Shown: positions 1 through 13,552, counted from the first letter of the stretch. The stretch: 22,500 nt of DNA from Chrysomallon squamiferum (GCA_012295275.1 CM022670.1:12554583-12577082); one strand, 5' to 3'. Numbers and translations: made by a program. The notes: generated by a model from the sequence alone, not told the origin.

Positions 1-155
1 ACTTTAAAATATGGAACACTGAAAATATCTTTTTATATATAAATATAATATTAAAATGAGCAGAAACATTATTACCATACACACACCCATGCACATAAAC
101 ACAAACACAAACACCATTCACTGACTCACTAACCACATACAGTACATCATCCATG

Positions 156-157
<2 letters not shown>

Positions 158-227
<70 letters not shown>

Positions 228-259
228 GTCTCTGTCTATCTCTCTGTCTCTCTCTCTCT
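158..259. repeat. (CT)n microsatellite, imperfect 3' end
   Basis: A pure CT dinucleotide run from 158 to 219 continues as CT broken by single G and A substitutions (CTGTCTCTG type) to 259. Homopurine/homopyrimidine DNA of this kind can adopt triplex structure. The open frame read across its end on the minus strand is a by-product of the repeat. Confidence 0.97.
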
Positions 260-945
260 AAAACACAAAATAAATAGGAACACAAATCGGACAAGCAACC
301 GAAACAGTAAACTATGAGAACGGTGATTTATATACTTATATGGCTTTATTCTGTCTACTGCAAGGATTCGTGGCGCCAGCCTGCACATGGGAATTGTCTT
401 GAAAATGTTTGCAGACTGCCCGGTTGAATCACTAAAGTTATCTAGTCGTGGAAACGATGCAGTCAAAACGTCAGAGTTAATGGTAGGGAAGCGTGGAAAT
501 GATTTGTTTATGTCCGAGTAAAGAAAAAAAAATATCTGAAGAACAAAAATTAAGATTGTATCTCTTTTCATCACAGTTTAAGAGTTTGTGTGAGACTGGT
601 GGACGCAGAATGGTTTATTCATATCGCTTTTCAACACTGATGTAGGATTATCGAATCTTTTTCTGAACACATTGTATTTTTGCAGTGATGTATAATACCA
701 CAGTAATAACAGAGACATTGAAATGTAGTCTAATGTCTTAGGTTGTATTTTTTGTGTTTTTGTGTGTTTTCTTTTATTTTTTTTTTTCTTTTTTTTTCCA
801 AAAGCAAACCACGTCTGCTCGAGTAAGCAAGAGTTATTTAGCAGTGTAAATTGTCCTGTCCTTTCCTACAGAAAAAAATATCTTGATTTAAACAGACAAG
901 GAAAAGAAATTTAGTTAGCTGCATTCTTTTGTGCGTCTGACATTT
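260..945. other. AT-rich unique sequence, no gene seen
   Basis: This stretch has no recognisable coding, RNA or transposon signature. A slightly GC-richer patch lies around 365-430. A T-rich tract with short T runs occupies about 774-798. The 112-codon minus frame over 236-574 has a low-complexity end and no recognisable domain, so I do not call it a gene. Confidence 0.6.
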
Positions 946-993
946 TAAGAAGAATAAGAAGAGAAAGAAGAAGAACAAGAAGAAGAAGAAAAA
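946..993. repeat. Imperfect (AAG)n purine tract
   Basis: An AAG/GAA-type triplet tract with single-base breaks, entirely purine on the plus strand except for isolated T and C bases. It runs into an A run and AT-rich DNA on the right. Confidence 0.85.
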
Positions 994-1356
994 ATATAAA
1001 TTTGGTCAACTATTCCTCTAAGCTGCTCAGTTTCATAAAGTTATTTCATTTTTTTCACGATCAGATTAAATTTTTGTTGATGAATATTTTTTATTATTAT
1101 TAGCAAAAAATTCAGGACATAACGTGAATAGTTGGGGATATTATCTGTACAGAACGAGACTGTTAACCCTTTTGAGTTTAAGACTTAGCACACAGAACAG
1201 CGAAACCCGTTTATTTCAACATAACAGAATCAAACCACAAACAAAAATCTAACATGGCATCAACTTTCAAATCAGCTGCACCTGTCCAGGGTTGAATTTT
1301 ATATTGAGGACTGAGTATCATGGATATATAAACAAATTACCTTTCATCTTTCACTA
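994..1356. other. AT-rich unique sequence, no gene seen
   Basis: About 360 bases of AT-rich DNA without repeats longer than a few units. I see nothing here that resembles an exon, RNA gene or mobile element. Confidence 0.6.
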
Positions 1357-1440
1357 AAACAACAACAACAACAACAACAGCAACAAAATAATAATAAAGA
1401 TGATGATGATGATGATAATAATAATAATAATAATAATAAA
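1357..1440. repeat. Compound triplet microsatellite (AAC)n-(AAT)n-(GAT)n-(AAT)n
   Basis: Blocks of AAC (about 1357-1386), a few AAT, GAT (about 1399-1418) and AAT (about 1416-1440) follow one another without spacer. Neighbouring motifs differ by one base, which fits stepwise mutation and expansion of one ancestral triplet array. The same three motifs recur in another order at 2829-2958. Confidence 0.95.
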
Positions 1441-2091
1441 ATTCTGACAATCCCTCTTCCTCCCCTACAACTACCCACGCAGAAATTTACTTTAAGACTG
1501 GTAATTATTTTCATCCACTTCATGTAGCAATCTAGAAACGAAACAATAAAAAGGTATGAATTATCGTCAAACACTGACAAGATAAACAAATATAACAGAC
1601 TGGTAACTCTGCTTTCCCTTACCATCTTCAGTTTCTATTTCGAGAAATGAAAACACACGACTTAGGAAAAGAAGAAGAAGAAAAAAGGACACACTTCAAT
1701 TTAGACCGAGAGTTTGTCTCGCTCAAGACAAAAGATCAATTCTTCACGAAATTGACTTTTGTTTCCAAATTGTATCTCCACTGACGTTAGACGCAACAAC
1801 TGATTGTCACAAACGAGTTATCTGACATCGTATACAAAACATCTGCTTCTTGTCACAATATTTAGAGTTCTCGATTCTGGAAAAGACAGTGTTTTGACCA
1901 TGATTGTATTAGGAGGCCGAAGAACGTGATCAAAAACAAACAATTAGCAAAGATAAACTCAAAACAGGAGGCAAATCAGGATCTGGTTGGGTTTTTTTTA
2001 TTGTTTTTTTTTGTTTTTTGCGTGAGGTATGTTAAATGTTAGGCCTATCTGAGTCATCCGAACAAGATCTTATTATTTGAAATCGAGGTTT
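1441..2091. other. Unique sequence with short A/T and AAG tracts
   Basis: Mostly unique DNA with a short AAG tract near 1668-1687 and T runs near 1992-2018. The 93-codon minus frame at 1344-1625 draws a third of its residues from the adjacent triplet repeat and shows no domain, so no gene is called. Confidence 0.6.
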
Positions 2092-2273
2092 TCTCTTCTG
2101 AAAACAGACAGTGGTTCCCAAACGTAATAATCTGTGACTTTTAAACTTTATCAGTGTATTTCTAAACGCGATTTGTTTCTCGAAAAAGACAATCCGACCA
2201 AGAATCTCTTCTAAAAACAGTCGGTGGTTCCCAAACGTAATAATCTGTGACTTTTAAACTTTATCAGGGTATT
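2092..2273. repeat. Direct duplication of a ~70-bp segment, 113-bp offset
   Basis: Bases 2092-2160 and 2205-2273 are near-identical. Both contain GTGGTTCCCAAACGTAATAA followed by a shared CTGTGACTTTTAAACTTTATCAG stretch, with only a handful of substitutions. The 44 bp between them (2161-2204) is not repeated a second time, so this is either 1.6 copies of a 113-bp tandem unit or a short segmental duplication. No function is implied. Confidence 0.9.
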
Positions 2274-2828
2274 CTTCAGAAAGATATCTCTGTAATCTAA
2301 ATACGATCTATACCATTGAAATACGTTCTACGTCGTCTGAATGTAAATCTATTCCCTCTGCATTCGACATGTGTTTCAGAATTATCAGATTGCGACCCAA
2401 ACCACGTCAATGTGATCAGTGCATCTAAACACTCAAATAGGTTCGCAAATTTGATCGTTTAAATTAATTTTACATTCTGTTACGTAACAGTTGCACTGGC
2501 AACCGAGACAGTCATAAGAAGACGTTTAGAGTGATGTCCCTTCCCATGTTTATGCAAGCAAGAATAATGGCTGGATCGAAATAGCATGAAATACAACGAC
2601 ATTTTCGAATACGTCTACATATGGGAATTCACTGTGGTAAGTAATTTTGAACAGTCTTTCTTGGTGGTGTCTTTTCAATTATAGAGCAGTCCAGGAAACT
2701 GTAGATATTATAATATAACTGGTGACGTCTTAATCTGGGGGAAATTATAACTGTATACAATGATACAAATTGTACAGAAGAAATACATCAAGATAAAATC
2801 ATCTACTTATATCTCTTTCTAATGTAAT
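2274..2828. other. Unique sequence, no gene seen
   Basis: About 550 bases of mixed-composition DNA holding one notable palindrome (2477-2490, listed separately). No repeats, RNA or coding signatures were found. Confidence 0.6.
2477..2490. promoter_or_regulatory. Palindrome CTGTTACGTAACAG, PAR-bZIP/NFIL3-type site candidate
   Basis: A perfect 14-bp palindrome centred on TTACGTAA, the established consensus core for PAR-bZIP (DBP/HLF/TEF) and NFIL3 factors. The palindrome itself is directly visible. That it is bound by such a factor is inference, because a single 8-bp core occurs by chance at this window size. Confidence 0.25.
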
Positions 2829-2903
2829 GACGATGATGATGATGATAATAATGATTATGATAATGACAACAACAACATTAACAACAACAACAACAACAAC
2901 AAC

Positions 2904-2943
<40 letters not shown>

Positions 2944-2958
2944 GTAATAATAATAACA
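2829..2958. repeat. Compound triplet microsatellite (GAT)n-(AAC)n-(AAT)n
   Basis: GAT units (about 2831-2846) pass through an irregular AT section into AAC (about 2867-2903), then a long AAT run to about 2956 with one AGT variant. The locus uses the same motif set as 1357-1440. Confidence 0.95.
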
Positions 2959-3943
2959 TAGACTACAAGCAAACAGGTACACTCTCGGGTTCACCGCATC
3001 ATTTTTTATCTGTCCCTGTTTTTAATTATAAGATATAAGCAGTAATTGTTACAAACGTCTGCATAATAAAGGTTTTGTAAAAGCAATTACATATCAGAAA
3101 TGTATATCTGAAAATGATTATAGTATACTCATTGTGATTTTTATCCTACGTAAAAACAAATCAAAATATCATAGGTATACAGCAAGTTACTTCTACGATA
3201 ATAATTATATACTATGAAACATATCCAGACATGATTATTTTAAAACTATTACAGTTCTGATTATAATCTGCTCGAGACGTGTGTCCGAATTAACGATTAA
3301 ATCTAAGAATTACATCAAAATAAAATCTGTAAATTAAATCAGTATCGAGCAAGTGCTATAGATTCTTGATAAATACTTGTACATCTAGGATGAAATTTCT
3401 TTCTGTTCAGATTTGTTAAATTGAGCGTTTCTGTTAACATTAAATATACATATCTTTGAAATTCATCGCTGTTACTGATTCATTTTGAAATGTCACAATT
3501 TCAAGGTTCAGTAAAAAAATATTAGAATTATGAAATAAACTAAATCCTAGTAAAATTTGTGAATGCCAGCTGAATAGGTGTATCTGTCATCTGCGCTACA
3601 GTTGTTGGTTTTTAATTGTTTTTAATTTTGTTTTGTTCATCTTGTTATTTTTCTTTCTGTTAGATTTGTTGTTCTTAGTTTTTTTCGTTATTTATCTTTT
3701 TATTTTTTATTGTTGTCAAAGTCATCATTATTATTTTTTTCATCTTAACATCATAATCAACATCATTTTGTTGTCTACTTCCATTATGATGTGAAAGGCT
3801 TTAAAAGAAGGAAAAATAAAAAGACAAGTAATTTGATGTTTTACTTTCAGTCCTTTCGGGAACATTTTTATATATAACATTATCTATCTGTATTTTAAAT
3901 TAATATACCTTAGCTGTCAAGCATATAAATCCTGTTTTCTTTC
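2959..3943. other. AT-rich unique sequence, no gene seen
   Basis: Nearly 1 kb of strongly AT-rich DNA. From about 3600 to 3780 the plus strand is T-rich (TTTTTATT-type low complexity). No coding, RNA or transposon signature was recognised. Confidence 0.6.
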
Positions 3944-3957
3944 GATATATATGTATG

Positions 3958-3991
<34 letters not shown>

Positions 3992-3997
3992 TGTATG

Positions 3998-4028
<31 letters not shown>

Positions 4029-4138
4029 GTATGTATGTAAGTATGTATGTGTCTCTGTATGTATATAAATATCTATGTATGTATGTGTGTATATGTATGT
4101 ATGTATGTATGTCTATCTATATTTATCTGTCTGTCTGG
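3944..4138. repeat. (TATG)n microsatellite
   Basis: A TATG tetranucleotide array, nearly perfect from about 3951 to 4025 and then increasingly interrupted (AAGTATG, TCTG, TATC) to about 4138. Its 4-bp unit yields a MYVC-type translation in every frame, which explains the plus-strand open frame here. Confidence 0.96.
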
Positions 4139-4217
4139 CTGACTGGCTGTATATCTGTTTAACTATATATATATAACTATCTACTTATATATACGCAGAC
4201 ACACAGAGACAGACAGA

Positions 4218-5624
<1,407 letters not shown>

Positions 5625-5975
5625 GCGTACAAGAAATTCGTGCGAATCGTACAAGACAGTCGTACAGAACAGTCCAACATTATCTACAGTTCTTTGATAA
5701 GTTATACAAATTAATTTATATGTGTTGTAAAAGACAGTTATACGTATCGAACAAAACATCCATATGTTCATAACTATCGTACAAAAAGTCACACGTATCG
5801 TACAAAACAGTCACCCGTATCGTACAAAACAGTCATACATTACATTCAAGACAGTCATACGTATTGTATAAAATAGCCATACATTACGTACAAAGCAGTC
5901 ATATATATAATACACTACAGTGGCATGTGTCTTACAAAACAGTCCTAGGTTTCATACATATAAGACATTATGTGT
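5625..5975. repeat. Degenerate 22-bp minisatellite
   Basis: The core from 5776 to 5951 holds seven units in exact 22-bp register, starting at 5798, 5820, 5842, 5864, 5886, 5908 and 5930, preceded by a one-base-shorter unit at 5777. The consensus is close to TCGTACAAAACAGTCATACG plus TA. Unit ends alternate between ACGTA and ACATT over several copies, hinting at a 44-bp dimer. More eroded units flank it on the left from about 5625, where the phrases GTACAAGACAGTCGTACA and AAAGACAGTTATACGTATCG are clear. The units abut, so this is not a repeat-spacer array. The 22-bp period is not a multiple of three, which argues against a coding repeat. Confidence 0.88.
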
Positions 5976-7521
5976 TCGACACAAGAACATCAAATTTCCA
6001 TATGTTTCATACATGACAGAAATATGTTAACATATATTACGAGACAGACAGAATGTCACTGGAAATTGCCACGCGATTCCAAGAGCGACATCTAGTGGAA
6101 ACTCGACGCCAAGACGCCTTCTCGTACATTTTTACGTCTTGACACTAATGTACCACTCAGTTCCTGCTACAGCGGATGTGATTTGAATTTTATGTAAAAC
6201 AAGGCAATGCGGTTCGGTTTGTTGCCGGTTCCAGTTACAAGCGAATCTGTGTTCAATTGGCAATTGCTTCTCTGCATGTCAGTGTTTGACAGATTAATTG
6301 TAATACGACGTCCACCATCGCATAACAGTTATTTACCTTTATATCGTGTTTGTCTAGCTCTAGTGTTTTGTATTTCTAATACAGCTTTGCGTTTACTTCT
6401 GACATTTCGTTCTGGACCGTCCTGTTTTATTCATTATTTTTTGGTATTAACACCGTTTCGGTGAATGGTTTGGCGTGTGATATTAACTTTTCGACTTGGA
6501 ATATTCTTTTTTTATTCATTATTTAACCTAAACATTTTTACCAAGTTAGTTTGTGCGCAGCTAAATACTGAGTATTATTTTATTTTTAATTCAGTTTAAG
6601 CTGATAGAGCTTATTTTTGGTGAGATCATCTTTAGGAGTTTTTTTGCATTATGCTTAGTTATATTATGTGCATACATCATAGTAATTGTGCTCACTATCC
6701 GTTTGGGTTTTTATTTTTGCTAAATTTCGTTATATGTTCGTAACTAATTATATTTTACTTTACGTACAGGACCCAGTTATTCAATCGTATATTCATTTAT
6801 TATTATAGGCGTTTTTTAAACTTTTAGAGTTTTTATTTTGAATTCAATTTTAGTTGTTAACTGGATAATAGCTACTGGCATTTCTAGAAAAAAATCTACA
6901 TTATTCATTGCACATTAACATTCTGTTGGTAGTTTTGCTTGTTGTAAATGCCATTTCGTTTGTGAAAAAAAAATGAAATCTATTTTGAAATAATTCTTTC
7001 ATTTATAGTTTTATTTTGATTAATTTTATTTTAATTTTCATCATTTATATAATAAAATAAAATAAAACAGTATCAAATTCTTCGAACAGATAAGATTGAC
7101 ATATATTTTTTTTTTTTATTAAGTGTTGTGTATTAATTTATTTTGATAGTACTTCATTTAATTACAAAGAAAATAAGCAATGAAAGAAACTAAAGAAGGA
7201 AGGAAGCTGTAAAAGGATGGAAACAAGAAACAAAAGAATAAAGGAAAGAAGATAAAAGAAAGACAAATGAAAAAACAATAGAAAAGTGACGGACTTTAAA
7301 ACGATTTTCAATAATCTGTGTTTAAATTGCTTTGTAACGAAACAAAATTGAAATATTCAATTTATATCCACATCACGGACGGCTTAGGCCGTTTAAAATT
7401 AATGTTGCACACGTGTGAGGGTTGTAAAAACAAAGTGCAGAAGAAGGGGACATCAAAAAAAAGAAGAGAAAAAAACGCAATAAAAAAACTTTTAAACCAG
7501 AATCGTCAGAAAGAGAGAGAA

Positions 7522-7524
<3 letters not shown>
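5976..7524. other. Unique region with a T-rich to A-rich switch
   Basis: A GC-richer patch at about 6060-6260 leads into an 85-codon plus frame (6207-6464), which has no recognised domain and is probably a chance frame. From about 6470 to 7140 the plus strand is strongly T-rich. From about 7165 to 7515 it becomes A/purine-rich (AAAGAAGGAAGG type). No gene, RNA or transposon was identified. Confidence 0.55.
6083..6099 (-). promoter_or_regulatory. CTCF-like motif 1
   Basis: On the minus strand the sequence reads TCCACTAGATGTCGCTC. This differs by one base from CCACTAGATGGCGC, the form of the bilaterian CTCF core known from insects and vertebrates. It sits in a short GC-richer patch (about 6060-6260) inside AT-rich DNA. 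Binding is inferred from the motif alone. Confidence 0.35.

Positions 7525-7552
<28 letters not shown>
7525..7552 (+). repeat. Poly-A tract, 28 bases
   Basis: An uninterrupted run of A ends the A-rich block. It could be a decayed retroposon tail, but no recognisable element body precedes it and no clear target-site duplication was seen. Confidence 0.95.
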
Positions 7553-7697
7553 GTGAAATAAAAATTCAGTAATCATGCAGACTGAATATTTCTGACATAT
7601 TTTTGAATTTCTTTCTGAGCTTTTAAACGCACTCTGTGATGTCAAAAAAATCAATTAAACATTTTGAATATTTTTTACATTTCAGCCATCCCTCGTA

Positions 7698-8290
<593 letters not shown>

Positions 8291-8368
8291 CGTATGTGTG
8301 TGTTTGTGTGCGTATGACTGTAATGTGTGTGTGTGTGTGTGTGTATTCATTATTATTATTATTATTAT

Positions 8369-8404
<36 letters not shown>
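8291..8404. repeat. Compound microsatellite (TG)n-(ATT)n-(GA)n
   Basis: An imperfect TG region begins near 8291, becomes perfect at 8323-8344, gives way to ATT at 8347-8370 and then to GA at 8371-8404, with almost no spacer. A further short GA run lies at 8507-8520. The two overlapping plus-strand open frames here are repeat translations. Confidence 0.95.
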
Positions 8405-8406
<2 letters not shown>

Positions 8407-9712
8407 TTGAGGCAGACGATCATACATACACAGAGAGAAAACCAAGGATAGAAAAAAATAAAGAAACAAAGAATGAATGAGAGACATGATTAAGAAGAGG
8501 ACAGAGCGAGAGAGAGAGAGTGAATAAATATGCTGAGTGACATTTACACAGTGATCATTCAGTTATCTCTAGAGATGCCAATCTGGGCCATTCGATCATG
8601 CAATGGGATGATCAGTAGTACGAGCAAATTAAATCGCTTCAACTAACATGAATGTCAACACTGTACTGGGAATAATAACCAAATATTCACTTCATTTGAT
8701 CAGGACAAAAGTGTTACAAATTCCACAGTAGTCTGATTGCTGCTTAATGTCTATGTGATCAAGATCCAATTCGTTAAAACTAAATAAAAAATAAAAACCA
8801 AAAATAACGATAGTAACTTTAAAGCAGAACAAAATCGTACACTGACTCTAAACAGCCCAAACTTTATATGTTTCTTTTTCTATTATTTTTATCCTTTGTT
8901 CCTTTATAAAGAAAAAAAAAATAACTGTATTAATTTTTTAATCGAAGGTTATACTGGATTCTTTTCTTTTCTATTTCACTCCACTTCGAACATTATATAC
9001 TTACATGAAAAACTAACATAATGTTAATAAAATATTTATTTAGTTCATGATTCCTTTATAGAAAATAAAGCTCTTTTTAATGGTATATCCATTATTATGT
9101 AGCATTTAAATAACTCTTATTTATCAATAGAAATTTTTTACATTTTTTATTTTTTATTATCGTTTTTATTTAAGCAATAAAATGATTAGACCGATGGTCG
9201 TTATTTCAAATGTCTGTTATTCACAGGAGACATATTGCTCTTACAGAAGATGCTGAACAGAAGACACAAAGTCGTTGTAAAAGTTTCTTGTCGTTCGAGA
9301 TAGACAGATACTGTTTCTTTAAGATGCAAATCAAAGTGAAAATTATAATCATTTGTTATTCACGGATGTGGTCCAGTGAGGCCAGGCCGCCTGTCTGTAC
9401 TGATGCAATAACATCGCGTGTTTATTTTGGTAACTTTTTTTTTTTAAATATATTTTTTTTCTAAGAAGAAAAAAAAATTATATTCTGCACGCAATTATTT
9501 ATGCAACGGGCAGTGATAAACATTTCTGAATTCTTGTTGGCATAAAGACAACCACTTGCCAGAAATATTTGCATAAAAACCAACTCTGCCCACGTCTTGA
9601 CGTCGCATTGTCTTTCTCTGTGCCAGTTCCAGCATTTTTTTTCCAAGGAATGAAACCGAAGCACATTACTACTACTGTTAGCTGTAGCTTTTATTTACTT
9701 TAAAACAAGCGA
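8405..9712. other. AT-rich unique sequence, no gene seen
   Basis: About 1.3 kb of unique DNA with A and T runs at about 8910-8922, 9437-9448 and 9470-9478. Short frames at 9210-9464 (+) and 9461-9664 (-) show no domain and contain homopolymer-derived residues. No exon or RNA gene could be supported. Confidence 0.55.
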
Positions 9713-9857
9713 TAGCTCAGTTTTATTGCCTCATCAAAACCATTAATTCTGATGAGAGGAAATCAGGTTTGAGCATTTCATTACCACGCTGTAAAAATTA
9801 TTGTGGACAACGACTTCACTGATGTCGACGTCCACGCCATGTAGCAGTAATATTGAT

Positions 9858-9891
<34 letters not shown>
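9713..9891 (+). mobile_element. Possible tRNA-derived SINE-like unit with poly-A tail
   Basis: TAGCTCAG at 9713-9720 resembles a pol III A box, and AGGTTTGAGC at 9765-9774 weakly resembles a B box (GGTTCGANNC). The unit ends in 31 uninterrupted A bases at 9861-9891. The overall length of about 180 bp fits a SINE. A 7-bp stem (CTCATCA with TGATGAG) lies between the boxes. The B-box match is poor, the spacing is long for a class I tRNA, and no convincing target-site duplication was found, so a chance arrangement next to a poly-A run is a serious alternative. Confidence 0.22.
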
Positions 9892-9894
<3 letters not shown>

Positions 9895-10219
9895 GTGGCT
9901 TATTTAGATTCAATAAATTTAATATAAATTATATAGATGTCTTTGAGTTCGGTATAACCGGGTGATGAATTGTTGCGGTACTATTTCTTTGTCGACATTT
10001 ACAAACGAGAAAGTGATTAAAGAGAATGTCCTTTTTCGTTTCTTTACACGATCATTTTCGTATTTGTTTTAGTCACATTACTGTCGATGACACACGGAAT
10101 TCAGTCATATGTTCGGCTTGGTTCATTCATAACAGAAAAAAAAATGACAACTGAATTTAATAATACTTTAGCTAGCCCGGTATTCTTAATAGGTTTTCTC
10201 AAATTTCAAGAAATTAATA
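9892..10219. other. Unique sequence, no gene seen
   Basis: About 330 bp of AT-rich DNA. A 60-codon plus frame (10087-10269) overlaps the start of the tandem duplication and has no recognisable domain. Confidence 0.6.
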
Positions 10220-10513
10220 TCCTTTTAAGTATATTAGAAATTGTTATTGATTTGCCATTTATAAGATAAAGATTTATAAATGTTACTTAATCTTTTTAAA
10301 TGCAAATATGAAAGTAACTAAATGTCTTTGTCGTGTATTAAAAACATACGTCAGATATGAAACTCTTTTAAGTATTTTAGAAATTGTTATCGATTTTCCA
10401 TTTATAAAATATAAATTTATAAATCTTACTTAATTTTTTATGAAAGTAACTAAATGTCTTTGTCGTGTGAATATTTATTGGAACTGTATTTAAAATATAC
10501 GTCAGATATGAAA
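10220..10513. repeat. Tandem duplication, two ~143-151-bp units
   Basis: Unit 1 spans about 10220-10362 and unit 2 about 10363-10513. Both begin CTTTTAAGTAT, share AGAAATTGTTAT, TGAAAGTAACTAAATGTCTT and TGTCGTGT, and end GTCAGATATGAAA. Unit 2 lacks about 12 bases in the middle and carries about 20 extra bases before its end. The head-to-tail junction is exact at 10362/10363. Base differences through the units suggest the duplication is not recent. Confidence 0.93.
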
Positions 10514-11136
10514 CCTGAATCCGCCCCTCGATATGACTCACTTAGCAACAAGAACGCTTTTATACAGACCTTCCCATAGAATGGAATGCTGTGAGTGTGA
10601 TAAATACATGTCAGAAACTTGTTGCCAGAACTGGACTTCATGCTTTCAATAATTAGGAATTTAAAAACAAGAAAGCTGTACGTACACATTACCATGGCTT
10701 TATATAAACAGTCCATCATAGCATCTGGCATCGAGCATATTGATCCTGTGACTTAACAAACACCGAGGGAAGTATTCTGGTCATTAATCTACATCGTACT
10801 TCTTCAGATACCTCATAATTTTATTTTATTTGCACGTTATTGCTATCGAGGTTTGCAGTCATCAGGAGTCTGGACTAATTGTACTTGATGTTAGAAAAAA
10901 ATAATAACTCTTGTCACTTATAATTGTGCTGGACAAATTGCACGCAAGGACCGATCGATTCCGGGTTGTCCCGATTCCAGATTGATGACACAGGGGACGT
11001 ATGCACACAGGCTATTCTGTATTTGCCATCTGATATTAACTGTAATAACAGTCTGTCAAAATGCATATGGCTACCACTTTGTTTTATTGACATAACGTCG
11101 ACAAACACGTAACCAAAAAAATAAAAAAAGTATTTA
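10514..11136. other. Unique sequence of moderate GC, no gene assigned
   Basis: About 620 bp of unique DNA, less AT-rich than its surroundings around 10925-11060. Short frames on both strands (for example 10924-11112 plus and 10914-11108 minus) overlap one another in antisense and match no family that I recognise. Confidence 0.55.
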
Positions 11137-11208
11137 TAGTAGTAGTAGTTGTTGTAGTAGCTGCAGCAGCAGTAGTAGTAGGAGCAGGAGTACTAGTAGT
11201 AGTAGTAG

Positions 11209-11264
<56 letters not shown>

Positions 11265-11291
11265 TAAATAAATAAAATAAATAAATAAATC
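11137..11291. repeat. Compound microsatellite (AGT)n/(AGC)n-(AAT)n-(AAAT)n
   Basis: AGT triplets with AGC and AGG variants (11137-11208) pass into a perfect AAT run (about 11210-11261) and then AAAT tetranucleotides to 11291. The 108-codon minus frame here, rich in Ile and Thr runs, is a repeat translation. Confidence 0.95.
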
Positions 11292-11847
11292 TTTACGATA
11301 ACAAAATAGAGATCCATAATATTGTTTTCTGTTCTGCAATTTACCTGTCTGTCTACTTTATTTCTCAAACTTGTTTTAAAACATTTAAAGAAAAATATGT
11401 TTCTAAACAATTCTCATCCAACATTGGTGTTTATATATCTATTTATCAGTCTGTGTGTCTGTTTTATCTATATGTTTGTCTGTCTGTAATCTATTTATTT
11501 ATTATTTATAATTATTTTCTTAATACGTTTTGTTTGTTTGTTTGTTTCTGTCTCATTTCTTTTCATTCCAAAGAAGATATTTTGTCAAAAAATTCCACAA
11601 TCAATAATTTGGAACATAACAAGTTTCAGATAAAACACAGTGGTAATTACAGAACATGACAAATACAGTTTGCATATTACAAATCTGTATTCAGAGAAGA
11701 ATACATCTACATTTCAGTCGATATGTGTCTAGATAGAAAAAGTAATATTTTCAACAGTCCCTTCATTTAAATTTTTGATTCTTTTTTTAAAACTATTTTA
11801 ATTATTTCAGCCTTAATTAAAATCATCACCATTATTTTAAATATGTT
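11292..11847. other. AT-rich unique sequence, no gene seen
   Basis: Loose TCTG/TTTG simple sequence occurs around 11435-11550, including four TTTG units near 11528. The rest is unique AT-rich DNA with no recognised feature. Confidence 0.6.
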
Positions 11848-11896
11848 TATATATATATATATATAGGAAACCATGAATATATATATATATATATAT
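11848..11896. repeat. Paired (TA)n tracts forming a potential long hairpin
   Basis: Two TA tracts of about 18-20 bp (11848-11865 and 11877-11896) are separated by the 11-bp unique spacer GGAAACCATGA. Because TA repeats are self-complementary, the two arms can form an almost perfect hairpin or cruciform with the spacer as loop. Confidence 0.9.
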
Positions 11897-11942
11897 TTGC
11901 ATTTATATAATGCTACCTACTCATTCAGACACACATACAGCT

Positions 11943-12026
11943 ATAATAATGATAATTATAATAATATTAATAATAATAATAATAACAACAACAAAACAAT
12001 ATATAAATAAATAAATAAAATAATAA
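11943..12026. repeat. AT-rich compound (AAT)n-(AAC)n-(AAAT)n
   Basis: Irregular AAT/GAT units from 11943 resolve into AAT, a short AAC section (about 11984-11996) and AAAT units to 12026. Confidence 0.85.

Positions 12027-13552
<1,526 letters not shown>

Noticed and set aside
3971-4162. MYVC-repeat open frame, superficially like a cysteine-rich repeat peptide
   Set aside because: It is the translation of a TATG tetranucleotide array. Similar strings appear wherever TATG occurs (14.8, 18.2, 19.4 and 21.3 kb).
5777-5951. Regularly spaced repeat considered as a CRISPR-like array
   Set aside because: The 22-bp units abut with no unique spacers, are degenerate, and the context is an animal-type genome without cas genes.
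6207-6464. 85-codon frame in a GC-richer patch, considered as a small gene
   Set aside because: No domain, signal peptide or splice evidence. The composition drifts to AT-rich and the length is within chance.
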